This document shows positions 46,937 to 57,071 of a DNA stretch of 64,000 bases, in pieces. Origin of the DNA: Janibacter sp. A1S7. Lineage in GTDB: Bacteria; Actinomycetota; Actinomycetes; Actinomycetales; Dermatophilaceae. The notes beneath the pieces were generated by a model that saw nothing but the letters and a program-made list of their open reading frames with translations, ran no database searches and was not told the origin of the DNA. Location of the stretch: the NCBI RefSeq assembly GCF_037198315.1, contig NZ_CP144913.1:2480001-2544000 (forward strand). Direction: 5' to 3'. The position numbers and the translations under genes were made by a program. Numbering within the stretch: position 1 is the stretch's first letter; every line of letters starts with the position of its first letter.

Positions 46937-48102
46937 GCCGAGGCCTCCCGCACGGCCCCCTTCGCCCGCGCCGCGTCCTGCTCGGCGTCCTCGCCGAGCG
47001 GTCGCTCGAGCAGGCCGAAGATCGCATCGGTGACGGCACCGGGACGCTCCAGCTGGAGGATGTGGCCGACCCCGGGGACGACGACGAGCTCTGCCGCGGG
47101 CAGCGCCTCCGCGAGCCGGTCGCTGTGCGCCGGTGGAGTCAGGATGTCGCGGGACCCGGCGACGATGAGCACGGGCGTCTCCACGAGCGCGGGCAGAGCG
47201 TCACGGATGTCGAGGCCGTCCAGCTCGGGCAGGAAGGCGCCGATGGTGTCCAGCCGCGTGCCGAAGACCATCGTCGCCACCTGCCGCAGCAGGTCCTTGG
47301 GCATCTCCGTGCCGAAGGCGTACTTCTGCACCGCCCACGACTCGATGCCCCGCCCCGCTGCTCGGGCGCTGCCCCAGAGGCCGGCGCGGTTGGCGAGGTT
47401 ACCCAGGATGCCGGGTCCCAGCGCGGCGATGATGCGGTCGAAGCGCTGGCCGAGACCGAGCTGGACGAGGCTGTCCCCACCGGCGCTCGTCGCGATGAGC
47501 GCTGCGCCGACGACGCGGTCACGAGTCAGCCGCTGGTACCGGCCGGCGAAGCTCATGATCGTCATGCCGCCCATGGAGTGGCCGACGAGGACGAGGTCGC
47601 CCTGCGGGCTCGTCGCGTCGACCACGGCCCGCAGGTCCTTGCCGAGCTGGTCGATGGTGCAGGCTGCGAGGTCGCCGTGCTCCGAGCGGCCGTGGTTGCG
47701 CTGGTCGTAGCTGACCACGCGGTACCCGGCGCCGACGAGCTCGCGGCGCTGGTGGATCCAGGAGCTGAGGTTGAGCACGAAGCCGTGGACGAGGACGACG
47801 GTCGGACGACCGCTGCCAGCCCACCCCTGCGGCTCGTCGACCTCCACGTGCAGCACGACGCCGTCGTTGGCGGGAACCGCGAGGGTCCTGTCGGCCGCGA
47901 AGGGAAAGACGTGCACCTTGTCGGGGGCGGTGACGGCGTGGGCCCGCGAGCGCTGCACCGCCGTACGGCCGGCGAGCCCGGCACCGGCGATGGCGGCACC
48001 GCCGACCACGGCGGCGGCGAGGCCCACACCGGTGGCGGCAGCCCGACCGGCGCGGTTGGACGTGGGGCCCTTGCCACTCGAGTTGGTCTCGGTCCGGCCC
48101 AT
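46933..48102 (-). CDS. Alpha/beta-hydrolase between alr and tsaE
   Basis: A 389-aa alpha/beta-hydrolase found at this place in many actinomycetes. An N-terminal hydrophobic Gly/Ala-rich segment (about 25-48) acts as an anchor or signal. The catalytic set is visible: oxyanion strand TVVLVHGFVLNLSSW, nucleophile VGHSMGGMT, acid in VAGSRDILTPP, and base in VPGVGHILQLERP. The substrate is unknown. ATG 48102 shares a base with the alr stop (TGATG) and has GGGAG eight bases upstream; an ATG two codons earlier is too close to that site. The conserved link to alr and tsa genes is unexplained. Confidence 0.88.
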   Translation of the reverse strand: MGRTETNSSGKGPTSNRAGRAAATGVGLAAAVVGGAAIAGAGLAGRTAVQRSRAHAVTAPDKVHVFPFAADRTLAVPANDGVVLHVEVDEPQGWAGSGRPTVVLVHGFVLNLSSWIHQRRELVGAGYRVVSYDQRNHGRSEHGDLAACTIDQLGKDLRAVVDATSPQGDLVLVGHSMGGMTIMSFAGRYQRLTRDRVVGAALIATSAGGDSLVQLGLGQRFDRIIAALGPGILGNLANRAGLWGSARAAGRGIESWAVQKYAFGTEMPKDLLRQVATMVFGTRLDTIGAFLPELDGLDIRDALPALVETPVLIVAGSRDILTPPAHSDRLAEALPAAELVVVPGVGHILQLERPGAVTDAIFGLLERPLGEDAEQDAARAKGAVREASA

Positions 48103-49310
48103 CAGCATGCTCCCAGGTAGCGGCGCGGGACACGGGCCCCGAGCCGGGTGACGATCTCGTAGTTGATCGTGTCGATCGCGGCGGCCCAGTCCTGGGCCGT
48201 CGGCTCACCGTCGGCCTCACGCCCGATGAGGACGACCTCGTCGCCCGCGACGGCGGTGCTGTCGGGCCCGAGATCGAGGACGAACTGGTCCATGCACACC
48301 CGGCCGGCCACCGTGAGCCGCCGGCCGTCGGCGAGCACGGGCCCGACGTTGCCGGCGTGGCGCGGGATGCCGTCCGCGTAGCCGAGCGGGACGAGGCCCA
48401 GCCGGGTCTCCCCCTTCGTCGTGTACTGGTGGCCGTAGGAGACGCCCTGCCCGGCGGCGGACGCCTTGACGTTGATCAGGCGGGCGGTCACCCGCATCGC
48501 CTCGCGCAGCCCGAAGTGGGTGGGCCCGCCGATGTCGGGAACCGGTGACAGGCCGTAGATCGAAACGCCGGGGCGCACCATGTCGAACCGCGCGGAGGGG
48601 TTGGTCAGCGTGGCCGCGGAGTTGGACAGGTGGCGCAGTCGGGGACGCAGCCCGGCCCGCTGGGCGTCGGCCAGGACCGCGACGAAGGTGTCCTGCTGGG
48701 CCTGCACCGTGGGATGCCCCGGGGCGTCCGCGCAGGCGAAGTGGGAGAAGATCCCCTCGACGTCGACGACGCCCTCGGCCTCGAGCCGGGCCGCGTGCAG
48801 GAGGACCTCCGCGAGGTCGTCCGCCCATGCGCCCCCACGACCCAGACCGGTGTCGGCCTTGATGTGGATCCGGGCCGTCGAGCCGACCTCGCGGGCCGCC
48901 GCGGCGATCTCGGTCAGGGCCCACGGGGCGCCTGCGGAGAGGGTCAGGTCGGCACGGATCGCTGCCGAGAGGTCCGCCCCCGGCGGGAAGAGCCAGGTGA
49001 GCACGGGCGCGGTGATGCCCGCTGCCCGGGCGGCCAACGCCTCGGACAGCTGGGCGATCGCGAGGTAGGTGGCACCTCCCGCGAGAGCCGCTCGTGCGAC
49101 GGGGGCGAGGCCGTGACCGTAGGCATCGCCCTTGATCACGGCCATGACGTCGGCGTCGCCGGCGAGGCGCGCGAGCTGGGCGACGTTGTCGCTGATCGCG
49201 TCGAGGTCGATGTCCGCCCACGCCGAGAGGCCCCGCGTGGAGGCATCGGTCGGCAGCACCGACGAGGTCGCGACGGAGGGAAGGGCTGGGTGCGGTGTCG
49301 AGGTGTCCAT
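48102..49310 (-). CDS. alr: Alanine racemase
   Basis: PLP enzyme that makes D-alanine for peptidoglycan (402 aa). The PLP lysine is in VMAVIKGDAYGHG (near 63), the catalytic Tyr lies in SYGHQYTTK, and the C-terminal domain has RVCMDQFVLDLG. The first 25 residues before WADIDLDAI look like a variable extension. TAGACT lies 12 bases before ATG 49310, giving a very short leader. It is first in the operon continuing through the hydrolase and t6A genes; divergent from the aldo/keto reductase with 38 bases between. Confidence 0.95.
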   Translation of the reverse strand: MDTSTPHPALPSVATSSVLPTDASTRGLSAWADIDLDAISDNVAQLARLAGDADVMAVIKGDAYGHGLAPVARAALAGGATYLAIAQLSEALAARAAGITAPVLTWLFPPGADLSAAIRADLTLSAGAPWALTEIAAAAREVGSTARIHIKADTGLGRGGAWADDLAEVLLHAARLEAEGVVDVEGIFSHFACADAPGHPTVQAQQDTFVAVLADAQRAGLRPRLRHLSNSAATLTNPSARFDMVRPGVSIYGLSPVPDIGGPTHFGLREAMRVTARLINVKASAAGQGVSYGHQYTTKGETRLGLVPLGYADGIPRHAGNVGPVLADGRRLTVAGRVCMDQFVLDLGPDSTAVAGDEVVLIGREADGEPTAQDWAAAIDTINYEIVTRLGARVPRRYLGAC

Positions 49311-49348
49311 GAGCCGTCGGCCAGTCTAGGCCGCGGAAGGGGTGCAGG

Positions 49349-50401
49349 ATGGCAGGCATGACCTATCGCACCGATGACTACCACGCCGCGGGCACCCGCT
49401 ACGACACGATGGACTACCGCCGTTGCGGCCGGTCCGGGCTGGTCCTGCCGCCGATCTCCCTGGGTATGTGGCACAACTTCGGGGACGGCGAGTCGCTGGG
49501 GACGCAGCGCGCCGTCCTGCGTCGTGCCTTCGACCTGGGGGTGACGCACTTCGACCTCGCGAACAACTATGGCCCGCCCTACGGCTCGGCGGAGCGCAAC
49601 TTCGGGACGATCTTCGCCGAGGACTTCCGCCCCTACCGCGACGAGATGATCATCTCGACCAAGGCCGGCTGGGACATGTGGCCCGGGCCCTACGGCCAGG
49701 GTGGCGGATCGCGCAAGTACCTCCTCGCCTCGCTGGACCAGTCGCTGCACCGGCTGGGGCTCGAGTACGTCGACATCTTCTACAGCCACCGCTTCGACCC
49801 GGACACTCCGCTCGAGGAGACGATGGGCGCGCTGGACGCGGCCGTGCGGGCCGGCAAGGCGCTCTACGTGGGCATCTCCTCCTACGGGTCGCAGCGCACG
49901 CGTGAGGCCTACGCGATCCTGCGTGAGCTGGGTACCCCGCTGCTCATCCACCAGCCGTCGTACTCGATGATCAACCGGTGGATCGAGGACGACCTCCTCG
50001 ACACCCTCGAGGACCTCGGTGTCGGGTCGATTGCGTTCTCGCCACTGGCACAGGGTCTGCTGACCGGCAAGTACCTCGAGGGCATCCCCGGGGACTCGCG
50101 AGCCGCCCGGGACGGGACCGGGGTCGCCGACCAGCTGACCGAGGACAACCTGACGCGCATCCGCGGTCTGCACGCGATCGCGCAGGAGCGGGGTCAGTCC
50201 CTCGCCCAGATGGCACTCGCCTGGGCGCTGCGCGACCCCCGCGTGACCTCGGTGCTCGTCGGCGCACGGCACGTGGGCCAGCTGGAGAACAGTCTCGGGG
50301 CACTGGAGTCGACCGGCTTCACCGACGAGGAGCTGACCCGGATCGACCAGTACGCCGTCGAGGGCGGGATCAACTGGTGGGCCGAGTCGGCCCGGGGGTG
50401 A
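49349..50401 (+). CDS. Aldo/keto reductase, YghZ/L-glyceraldehyde-3-phosphate reductase type
   Basis: A 350-aa NADPH-dependent aldo/keto reductase (AKR14-like). MDYRRCGRSGLVLPPISLGMWHNFG and THFDLANNYGPPYGSAERNFG are the YghZ signature; the catalytic Asp, Tyr, Lys (ISTKAGWDMWPG) and His (DIFYSHRFD) are present. In E. coli this enzyme reduces L-glyceraldehyde 3-phosphate and methylglyoxal. Start ATG 49349 is the first in frame; ATG 49358 (MTYRTDDYHA) is equally possible. Confidence 0.9.
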   Translation: MAGMTYRTDDYHAAGTRYDTMDYRRCGRSGLVLPPISLGMWHNFGDGESLGTQRAVLRRAFDLGVTHFDLANNYGPPYGSAERNFGTIFAEDFRPYRDEMIISTKAGWDMWPGPYGQGGGSRKYLLASLDQSLHRLGLEYVDIFYSHRFDPDTPLEETMGALDAAVRAGKALYVGISSYGSQRTREAYAILRELGTPLLIHQPSYSMINRWIEDDLLDTLEDLGVGSIAFSPLAQGLLTGKYLEGIPGDSRAARDGTGVADQLTEDNLTRIRGLHAIAQERGQSLAQMALAWALRDPRVTSVLVGARHVGQLENSLGALESTGFTDEELTRIDQYAVEGGINWWAESARG

Positions 50402-50513
50402 CCCCTCGTCCGCTACGCACGGGCCGACCTGCCGCCCGCGGGCCCGAGGACCGCACCGGGACCGGTCGCGTCGAGAGCGGCCACGAGCGACGCGAGGGCG
50501 CTAACCTCGAGGC

Positions 50514-51071
50514 ATGCGCACTGTCGTGGTCAGCCTGATTGCCGCGGACCGGCCCGGCCTGGTCGCCGAGCTCGCGGCCGCCGTCGCCGAGCAGGGTGGC
50601 AACTGGCTGGAGAGCCAGATGGGACGGCTCGGCGGCACCTTCGCCGGTGCCGTCCTGGTCGAGCTCGAGGAGGAGCGGGTCGAGGGGTTGACGAGCGCGG
50701 TGCGCGACCTGCGCGACGTCGACGTCGTGGAGGTGACGGCGGCGACCACCGCTGCGGACGCGGATGCGGGGCTCTCGCCGGTCCGAGTGGTCGTCATCGG
50801 CCAGGACCAGCCGGGCATCGTGCGCGAGGTGACCGTGGCGCTCGCCGACCGCGGCCTGGGCATCAGGGAGTTCCACACGTCCACCAGCGACGCCCCCATG
50901 AGCGGCGAACGGCTCTTCGAGGCCGTCGCGGTCGTCGGGGCGGCCCGGGACGTCGACCTCACCGACCTGCGCATCGCCCTGGACGAGGTGTCCGCGCAGC
51001 TGAGCCTGGACATCCGGCTCGATGACGGTGACGACAACCCCGCCTGGGGTGAGGTGCCCGAGCCGGCCTGA
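50514..51071 (+). CDS. Tandem ACT-domain protein, GcvR-like
   Basis: A 185-aa protein made of two ACT domains: VVSLIAADRPGLVAELAAAVAEQGGNWLESQMGRLGG (near 5-41) and VVVIGQDQPGIVREVTVALADRGLGIREFHTSTSDAPMSGERLFEA. This is the GcvR layout; E. coli GcvR antagonises GcvA in glycine-cleavage control. Here no DNA-binding domain and no gcv gene is nearby, so it probably senses an amino acid and acts on a partner protein (inference). TAACCT stands six bases before ATG 50514. Confidence 0.85.
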   Translation: MRTVVVSLIAADRPGLVAELAAAVAEQGGNWLESQMGRLGGTFAGAVLVELEEERVEGLTSAVRDLRDVDVVEVTAATTAADADAGLSPVRVVVIGQDQPGIVREVTVALADRGLGIREFHTSTSDAPMSGERLFEAVAVVGAARDVDLTDLRIALDEVSAQLSLDIRLDDGDDNPAWGEVPEPA

Positions 51072-51103
51072 CACCGCCGCCCTGGGGCCCGTGCCGACTG
51101 CCC

Positions 51104-51120
51104 GGGTCCTGCGCGGACCC
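51104..51120. terminator. Weak hairpin between the ACT-domain gene and nnr
   Basis: GGGTCC (51104-51109) and GGACCC (51115-51120) pair around TGCGC in the 93-base gap between convergent genes. The stem is short, so this is only a candidate terminator. Confidence 0.35.
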
Positions 51121-51164
51121 CGAATGTGCCTGGGGTGGACTCGCGCCTGACCGGATGTGCCTGG

Positions 51165-52646
51165 TTACACCTGGGCAGACTCGGTGAGCAGGGCCGCGAT
51201 GGTGGGCCCGATCGCATGAGCGACGGCGAGCGCCCGCACGGGTCCGCCGGGGTTGGCGTGCTCCGCGGCCCGTCCGTGGACGAGCACACCGAGGGAGGCG
51301 GCCGTCGTGGGGTCGAGGCCCGCAGCGAGCAGTGTCCCCACGAGCCCGGCGAGGACGTCACCCGACCCGGCCGTGGCGAGCCACGCGGGCGCCTCGTCGT
51401 GCACGTGCACCGGGCCGTCGGCATCGACGACGTGCGTGACCGCGCCCTTGAGCAGGACGGTGGCGCCGGTGAGCCGGGCGAGCATCCGGGCGTGCTCGAG
51501 CGGGTCGGCCTCGACCTCGGCCCGGGTGAGATCGCTCGTGCGGCCGCCCAACCGGGTGAGCGCGCGGGCGCACTCCCCCGCGTGCGGCGTGAGGAGGGTG
51601 GGCGCCCCACGGGGTCCGTCGAGGAGATCGAGGCCGCCCGCGTCGAGGAGGACCGGCAGGTCCGAGGCGAGGGCCGCACGGGCAGCAGCCAGCTGCTCGG
51701 CCGCCTCTTCGCCGGTGGCCTCCGGATCGAGACCGGAGCCGATGCACCAGGCCTGGACCCTCCCTTCGCCCGGGACGACCTCGGGGGCCGTCTGACGGAC
51801 CAGGTCGGTCGGCGCCTGCGGGCCGACGTAGCGGACCATCCCGGCGCCCGCCGTCACCGCCGCGGTGCTCGCGAGCACCGCGGCTCCGGTGTACCGCTCG
51901 CCTCCGGCGACGATGCCGAGCACCCCTCGGGAGTACTTGTCGTCCTCGGTGGTCGGGACGGGCCAGAGAACCGGCACGTCGTCCGGGGTCAGCCGCACGA
52001 CGGTCGGGGTGGCGTCGGTGAGGTCGAGACCGATGTCCAGGACGGTGAGGATCCCGCAGGTCGGCTCGGTCGACGGCAGCAGGTGGACGGCCTTGGGCGC
52101 CCCGAAGGTCACCGTCTCGTCCGCGAAGACCGCGTCCGCGACGACCTGCCTGCCCTCGACGGGCTGCCCGCTCGGGGTGTCGACGGCGATGACCCAGGTG
52201 CGGTCGCGGATGGCGTCCACCCACGGTCGGGCGAAGGGGGGAAGCCCCGGTCGACCACCGATGCCGGTGATGCCGTCGAGGACCACTTCGGCCCGGGCGA
52301 TCGCGGTGAGCGCCTCGGCGCCGTCACCGGTGAGGACCCGAGCGCCCCGGGAGCGGGCCCGCTCGGCTGCCGCGGTGACGTTCGGCGAGGACTGCGGGTC
52401 CACGCACACGGCGGTGGCGTCGAATCCGCGACGAGCCAGACGCGCGATCGCGTAGAGGGTGTCGGCCCCGTTGTTGCCGGGGCCGATCAGCCCGGTGACC
52501 CGGCGGAAACCGCGGTCGCGCATGCGGGCGCTCGTCAGTCGGGCGACGCCTCTGGCGGCCCGACTCATCAGCTCCCCGCTCTCCAGGAGGTCGGGAAGAG
52601 CGGCCTCCGCCCGGCGGATCGTCTCGACTGAGTACCCGGTGATCAC
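51165..52646 (-). CDS. nnr: Bifunctional NAD(P)H-hydrate epimerase / ADP-dependent NAD(P)H-hydrate dehydratase
   Basis: Repairs hydrated NAD(P)H. A 493-aa fusion of the YjeF_N epimerase (1-215; LIGPGNNGADTLYAIARL near 53 and VIAVDTPSG near 152) and the ribokinase-like dehydratase (230-490; ARGVLGIVAGGERYTGAAVL-type start, LLTPHAGECARAL, and GSGDVLAGLVGTLLA near the end). GTG 52646 stands seven bases after TAACGT, so the mRNA is likely leaderless. acpS and glmS lie upstream on the same strand, the typical actinomycete order. Confidence 0.95.
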   Translation of the reverse strand: MITGYSVETIRRAEAALPDLLESGELMSRAARGVARLTSARMRDRGFRRVTGLIGPGNNGADTLYAIARLARRGFDATAVCVDPQSSPNVTAAAERARSRGARVLTGDGAEALTAIARAEVVLDGITGIGGRPGLPPFARPWVDAIRDRTWVIAVDTPSGQPVEGRQVVADAVFADETVTFGAPKAVHLLPSTEPTCGILTVLDIGLDLTDATPTVVRLTPDDVPVLWPVPTTEDDKYSRGVLGIVAGGERYTGAAVLASTAAVTAGAGMVRYVGPQAPTDLVRQTAPEVVPGEGRVQAWCIGSGLDPEATGEEAAEQLAAARAALASDLPVLLDAGGLDLLDGPRGAPTLLTPHAGECARALTRLGGRTSDLTRAEVEADPLEHARMLARLTGATVLLKGAVTHVVDADGPVHVHDEAPAWLATAGSGDVLAGLVGTLLAAGLDPTTAASLGVLVHGRAAEHANPGGPVRALAVAHAIGPTIAALLTESAQV

Positions 52647-52766
52647 GTGTGCGACGTTACCGCCACCACGGAACGGACCCGACTGGGCACGACTTTCTCC
52701 CGGTTCGCCCGAGTTTCATACTCCTGCGAGGGCGGGGATTACCGGGTGACCCGATAATCGAGTGAC

Positions 52767-53129
52767 TCAGGGAGCGCCGGCGGACTCGGCGATGACGATC
52801 GCGGTGGCGATGCCACCGTCGTGGCTGAGGGAGATGTGCAGTCGCGTCACTCCGAGCAGCTCGGCGCGGGCGGCGACGGCCCCGGTGATCACGAGGATCG
52901 GCTCGCCGTGCTCCCCCTTCGTCACCTCGGCCTCCTGCCACGGCAGGTCACCCGGGGTGCACAGCGCCTTGCCGGTGGCCTCCTTCGCCGCGAACCGTGC
53001 GGCGAGGGAGCGCAACGGCAGGTCACGCTCGGCCTCGGTGAAGACACGCTCGCGCAGTCCCGGCGTGCGGTCGAGCCGAGCGCCGAGGCGCGCCATGTCG
53101 ACGACGTCGATCCCGACCCCGACGATCAC
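52767..53129 (-). CDS. acpS: Holo-[acyl-carrier-protein] synthase
   Basis: Transfers 4'-phosphopantetheine to acyl carrier protein (120 aa). MIVGVGIDVVDMARL at the start (Asp8 binds Mg) and FAAKEATGKAL (near 46-56, with the metal-binding Glu) are complete; HISLSHDGGIATAIVI is the last family motif. It starts 16 bases after the glmS stop, so it shares that transcript. About 120 bases separate it from nnr downstream; this gap has no clear terminator. Confidence 0.95.
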   Translation of the reverse strand: MIVGVGIDVVDMARLGARLDRTPGLRERVFTEAERDLPLRSLAARFAAKEATGKALCTPGDLPWQEAEVTKGEHGEPILVITGAVAARAELLGVTRLHISLSHDGGIATAIVIAESAGAP

Positions 53130-53145
53130 CGCTTGCCCCTACCGC

Positions 53146-55005
53146 TCACTCGACCGTGACGGACTTGGCCAGGTTGCGCGGCTGGTCGACGTCCAGGCCC
53201 TTGGCCGTGGACAGGTGCAGTGCGAAGACCTGGAGCGGCACCACCGTCAGCAACGGCTGGAGCAGCGGCGAGGTGTGCGGCACCCTGATCACCTCGTCGG
53301 CGAAGGGGGTGACCTCCTCATCGCCCTCCTGCGCGACGACGAGCGTGCGGGCGCCGCGGGCGCGGATCTCCTGGATGTTGGAGACGACCTTCTTGTGCAG
53401 GTCGTTGGGGGTGTCCGGACCGGGCACGACGACGAAGACCGGCTGGCCGGGCTCGATGAGCGCGATCGGGCCGTGCTTGAGCTCACCGGCGGCGAAGCCC
53501 TCGGCGTGGATGTAGGCCAGCTCCTTGAGCTTCAGCGCACCCTCCATCGCGATCGGGAAGCCGACGTGGCGACCGAGGAAGAGCACCGCGCGGGTGTCCG
53601 ACATGAAGCGGGCGATCTCCTCGACGCGGTCCATCGACGTCAGCAGCGAGGCGATCTTGTCCGGGACGGTGTGCAGCTCGGCCATGACCGACTTGGCGTC
53701 GTCGGCGAAGGTCTCTCCCCGCAGCTGCGCGAGGTAGAGCCCCAGGACGTAGCAGGCGGTGATCTGCGCGAGGAAGGCCTTGGTCGAGGCAACCGCGATC
53801 TCCGGGCCCGCGTGGGTGTAGAGCACCGCATCCGACTCGCGCGGGATCGTCGCACCGTGGGTGTTGCAGACCGAGACCGTCAGCGCGCCCAGCGAGCGAG
53901 CGTGGCGCACCGCCATCGCGGTGTCGGCGGTCTCGCCGGACTGGCTGATCGAGACCACGAGGGTGCGCTCGTCGACGATCGGGTCGCAGTAGCGGAATTC
54001 GTGGGCGAGGGCGACCTCCACCGGGATCCGGGTCCAGTGCTCGATGGCGTACTTGGCCACCGTGCCGGCGTAGGCGGCGGTGCCGCACGCGACGATCGTG
54101 ATCCGGTCGACCGCCCGGAGCTTCTCCTCGTCGATGCGCAGCTCGTCCAGCATGAGCCGTCCCTCTGCGTCGGTGCGGCCGAGCAGGGTGTCCCCGACCG
54201 CCTGCGGCTGGTCGTGGATCTCCTTCTCCATGAAGGTGTCGAACCCGCCCTTCTCCGCAGCGGCCGCGTCCCAGGTGACCTCGTAGGGGCGACCGGCTCC
54301 CTCGGTGCCGTCGAAGTTGATCACCGAGTAGGTATCGGGCGTGATCGTGACGATCTGGTCCTGCTCCAACTCGACGGCCTGCTTCGTGTGGCCGATGAAG
54401 GCCGCCACGTCGGACCCGAGGAAGTTCTCCCCGTCGCCGAGTCCGACGACGAGTGGGCTGTTGCGCCGAGCGGCGACGACCACGTCGGGCTGGTCGGCGT
54501 GGACCACGAGCAAGGTGAACGCGCCCTCGAGGCGGCCCACCACCAGGCGCATCGCCTCGGTGAGGTCACCGGTCTCGGCGAAGGCCGCGGCCAGCATGTG
54601 TGCGGCCACCTCGGTGTCGGTCTCGGAGGTGAAGCTCACCCCCTGCTCGAGCAGTTCGCCCTTGAGGGCGTGGAAGTTCTCGACGATGCCGTTGTGGACG
54701 ACCGCGATCTTGCCGTCCTGCCCGCCCCGGTGCGGGTGGGCGTTCTCGTCGGTCGGACCGCCGTGGGTGGCCCAGCGGGTGTGGCCGATGGCCGTCGCGG
54801 ACACCGGGACCTCCTCCGACTCCAGGGCGGAACGCAGGTTGGCGAGCTTGCCGGCCCGCTTCTGCGCGAAGACCGTGTCGCCGGTGACCAGAGCGACACC
54901 CGCGGAGTCGTATCCGCGGTACTCGAGCCGCGAGAGGCCCTCCATGACGACGTCGAGGGAGCGGGCTCCGGCGTCGGGGCCGACGTATCCAACGATTCCA
55001 CACAT
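53146..55005 (-). CDS. glmS: Glutamine:fructose-6-phosphate aminotransferase (isomerising)
   Basis: Makes glucosamine-6-phosphate, the entry to peptidoglycan amino sugars (and to mycothiol in this phylum). A 619-aa enzyme: the N-terminal nucleophile Cys2 in MCGIVGYVG, glutaminase [10 protein letters not shown] and HTRWATHG, then two SIS domains (residues about 300 onward, ACGTAAYAG and [11 protein letters not shown]), ending [13 protein letters not shown] as in nearly all GlmS. ATG 55005 stands seven bases after TAGCCT (leaderless), so no glmS ribozyme is present. acpS follows. Confidence 0.97.
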   Translation of the reverse strand: MCGIVGYVGPDAGARSLDVVMEGLSRLEYRGYDSAGVALVTGDTVFAQKRAGKLANLRSALESEEVPVSATAIGHTRWATHGGPTDENAHPHRGGQDGKIAVVHNGIVENFHALKGELLEQGVSFTSETDTEVAAHMLAAAFAETGDLTEAMRLVVGRLEGAFTLLVVHADQPDVVVAARRNSPLVVGLGDGENFLGSDVAAFIGHTKQAVELEQDQIVTITPDTYSVINFDGTEGAGRPYEVTWDAAAAEKGGFDTFMEKEIHDQPQAVGDTLLGRTDAEGRLMLDELRIDEEKLRAVDRITIVACGTAAYAGTVAKYAIEHWTRIPVEVALAHEFRYCDPIVDERTLVVSISQSGETADTAMAVRHARSLGALTVSVCNTHGATIPRESDAVLYTHAGPEIAVASTKAFLAQITACYVLGLYLAQLRGETFADDAKSVMAELHTVPDKIASLLTSMDRVEEIARFMSDTRAVLFLGRHVGFPIAMEGALKLKELAYIHAEGFAAGELKHGPIALIEPGQPVFVVVPGPDTPNDLHKKVVSNIQEIRARGARTLVVAQEGDEEVTPFADEVIRVPHTSPLLQPLLTVVPLQVFALHLSTAKGLDVDQPRNLAKSVTVE

Positions 55006-55063
55006 GCGGGACAGGCTAACCGCACCTGCATCGCCCACGGAGCACGTGCGACACAATGGGCCG

Positions 55064-56020
55064 GTGTCCTACGCCACCACGGCGACCGTGCCGTCCCCTT
55101 TCGTCGAGCTCGACCGCGATGCGTGGGCCCGCTTGCGGGAGAACCACCCCCTCAACCTCGACGAGGGCGACCTCGCCCGCCTGCGGGGCCTGAGCGACCC
55201 GATCGACCTCGACGAGGTGCAGGAGGTCTACCTCCCGCTCTCCCGGCTGCTGACCTTCTACGTGTCGGCCACGACGCGGCTGCACCGGATCACCTCGACC
55301 TTCCTCGGCGACCGTCCGCCGAAGGCGCCGTTCGTCATCGGCGTCGCCGGGTCCGTGGCGGTCGGCAAGTCCACGACCGCACGCATCCTGCGTGAGCTGA
55401 TGCAGCGCTGGCCGGACACACCCAAGGTCGACCTCGTGACGACCGACGGGTTCCTCCTGCCGAACGCCGAGTTGGAACGCCGCGGGCTGCTGCAACGCAA
55501 GGGCTTCCCCGAGTCCTACGACCGTCGGGCGCTGCTGCGGTTCATGTCGGCCGTCAAGGCCGGCCAACCCGAGGTGCTGGCACCCGTCTACTCGCACCTG
55601 ACCTACGACATCGTCCAGGGCGAGCAGATCGCCGTGCGCCAGCCCGACGTGCTCATCGTCGAGGGACTCAACGTCCTCCAGCCCCCCGGCGTACGGCAGG
55701 ACGGGCGCTCGGGTCTTGCCGTCAGCGACTTCTTCGACTTCTCGGTCTACGTCGACGCCAAGGTGGACGACATCCGTCAGTGGTACGTCAACCGCTTCCT
55801 GCGGCTGCGGCAGACCTCCTTCGCCGACCCCCAGTCCTACTTCCACCGTTACGCGGACCTCACCGACGAGCAGGCCGAGGCCCGCGCACTGCACATCTTC
55901 GAGACGATCAACGAGCCCAACCTCGTCGACAACGTCCTGCCGACGCGGGGCCGGGCGACCCTCGTGCTGACGAAGGGGTCTGACCACCAGGTCCGCCGGA
56001 TCCGGCTGCGCAAGCTCTGA
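55064..56020 (+). CDS. coaA: Type I pantothenate kinase
   Basis: First step of CoA synthesis (318 aa). P-loop [12 protein letters not shown] (near 92-103), then [30 protein letters not shown] and [10 protein letters not shown] are the CoaA motifs. These enzymes are feedback-inhibited by CoA. GTG 55064 ([13 protein letters not shown]) follows CACAAT by six bases, favouring a leaderless start. It is divergent from glmS, with 58 bases between start codons. A run of six A residues directly after the stop may be part of a terminator, but no clean stem is seen. Confidence 0.94.
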   Translation: MSYATTATVPSPFVELDRDAWARLRENHPLNLDEGDLARLRGLSDPIDLDEVQEVYLPLSRLLTFYVSATTRLHRITSTFLGDRPPKAPFVIGVAGSVAVGKSTTARILRELMQRWPDTPKVDLVTTDGFLLPNAELERRGLLQRKGFPESYDRRALLRFMSAVKAGQPEVLAPVYSHLTYDIVQGEQIAVRQPDVLIVEGLNVLQPPGVRQDGRSGLAVSDFFDFSVYVDAKVDDIRQWYVNRFLRLRQTSFADPQSYFHRYADLTDEQAEARALHIFETINEPNLVDNVLPTRGRATLVLTKGSDHQVRRIRLRKL

Positions 56021-56077
56021 AAAAACCCGGACGGTGCGACGCCTGACCCGGTTCGTCGCGGGCGGTGTCGTGCGGGC

Positions 56078-56893
56078 TCAGTACCAGTGCGGGTTCTGGT
56101 TGTTCCAGAAGTTCAGGGCGCCGCAGGGAGTGCCGTAGCTGAGCTTGATGTAGTTCAGACCCCAGTCGATCTGGGTGATCGGGTTGGTCTTCCAGTCACT
56201 GCCGTGGGAGGCCATCTTGTCCGCGGGCAGGGACTGCGGGATGCCATAGGCACCGGATGACGAGTTGGTCGCGTTCCACTCCCAGTCGCTCTCGCCGATC
56301 CACAGCTGCTCGAGACAGCCCCACTGGCCGTCGTCCCAGCCGTACTCGCGCATCAGCTCGATGGCGTAGGGCTTGGGATCCGCCTGGATCCCGGCGATCT
56401 GGGTGGAGGTGAAGTCGCGCTCGCTGATGGGCTTTGCGGCCTCCCTCTCCTCCTGCGCGGCCTTCTTCTTCCGTGCCTTCTTCTCGGCCTTCTCCTCCTT
56501 GGCCTTCTTCTGCTTCTCGGCCAGGCGGCGGGCCTCCTCACGGGAGGCGCTGCGGGAGACGTTGGTCGAGCGGCGGCTCTCGGCGAGCCGGGCGGTGTCC
56601 TGGTCGGTCGTGCCGACCGACCGGGTCGCCCGGTCCGCGTCTCCTCCGGCAGCGCTCTGCTGGGAGGTGACCAGGGCCGCGGACGAGATGCCCCCGGCGC
56701 CCATCGGATCACCGATGGCGACGGTGGCGCCGACCGAACCCAGCATCGCCACGGCGACCGCGCCACCGATGACGGGTCGTCGCGCGGCGGCTCGGATCGC
56801 CGCCGTTCCGCGACCGGGGCGCGACCGCGCCGCGTGCCGCGCTCCGTGCCGTGGCGTGTAGCTCGGCGAGCCCACGTCACCAGCTCCTTCCAT
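56078..56893 (-). CDS. Lytic transglycosylase-like secreted protein with coiled coil
   Basis: A 271-aa exported protein. A basic N-terminus leads to one hydrophobic segment (about 40-61). Next is a low-complexity Ser/Thr/Asp region and a strongly charged Lys/Glu/Ala-rich coiled coil (about 118-153). The C-terminal 90 residues form a soluble-lytic-transglycosylase-like domain: WGCLEQLWIGESDWEWNATN with Glu201 as the likely catalytic residue, then SGAYGIPQSLPADKM, and a Cys pair (193 and 257) that may form a disulfide. It would cleave glycan strands. ATG 56893 is chosen; earlier in-frame codons fall in the upstream hairpin. Monocistronic. Confidence 0.85.
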   Translation of the reverse strand: MEGAGDVGSPSYTPRHGARHAARSRPGRGTAAIRAAARRPVIGGAVAVAMLGSVGATVAIGDPMGAGGISSAALVTSQQSAAGGDADRATRSVGTTDQDTARLAESRRSTNVSRSASREEARRLAEKQKKAKEEKAEKKARKKKAAQEEREAAKPISERDFTSTQIAGIQADPKPYAIELMREYGWDDGQWGCLEQLWIGESDWEWNATNSSSGAYGIPQSLPADKMASHGSDWKTNPITQIDWGLNYIKLSYGTPCGALNFWNNQNPHWY

Positions 56894-57010
56894 GACGACA
56901 GCCACTCCGCGGGAGTGGCTGTTGAGGCAGGGACCGGCCGATGGCGCCACCCCGCTGTTACCGAGTCGAGACCTTAGTGGACCCCTGCCCTGCTGCCAAC
57001 CCCGGGGTCC

Positions 57011-57065
57011 CCGCATGACGAAGGGGGTGCCCCGCCGGCTGCGGGGAACCCCCTTCGTCATGCGG
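57011..57065 (-). terminator. Long hairpin terminator after phoH with inverted CGAAGGGGG pair
   Basis: Outer arms 57011-57027 and 57049-57065 are perfectly complementary over 17 bases, and an inner CCCCGC/GCGGGG stem (57030-57035 with 57041-57046) stacks on them. It begins six bases after the phoH stop. Each outer arm holds ATGACGAAGGGGG, so the recurring 9-mer forms the stem. Confidence 0.9.
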
Positions 57066-57071
57066 CGCAGA

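Noticed and set aside
56021..56077. Intrinsic terminator at the six-A run after coaA
   Set aside because: The flanking ACCCGG words are direct, not inverted, repeats; no stable stem precedes the T-run on the minus strand.
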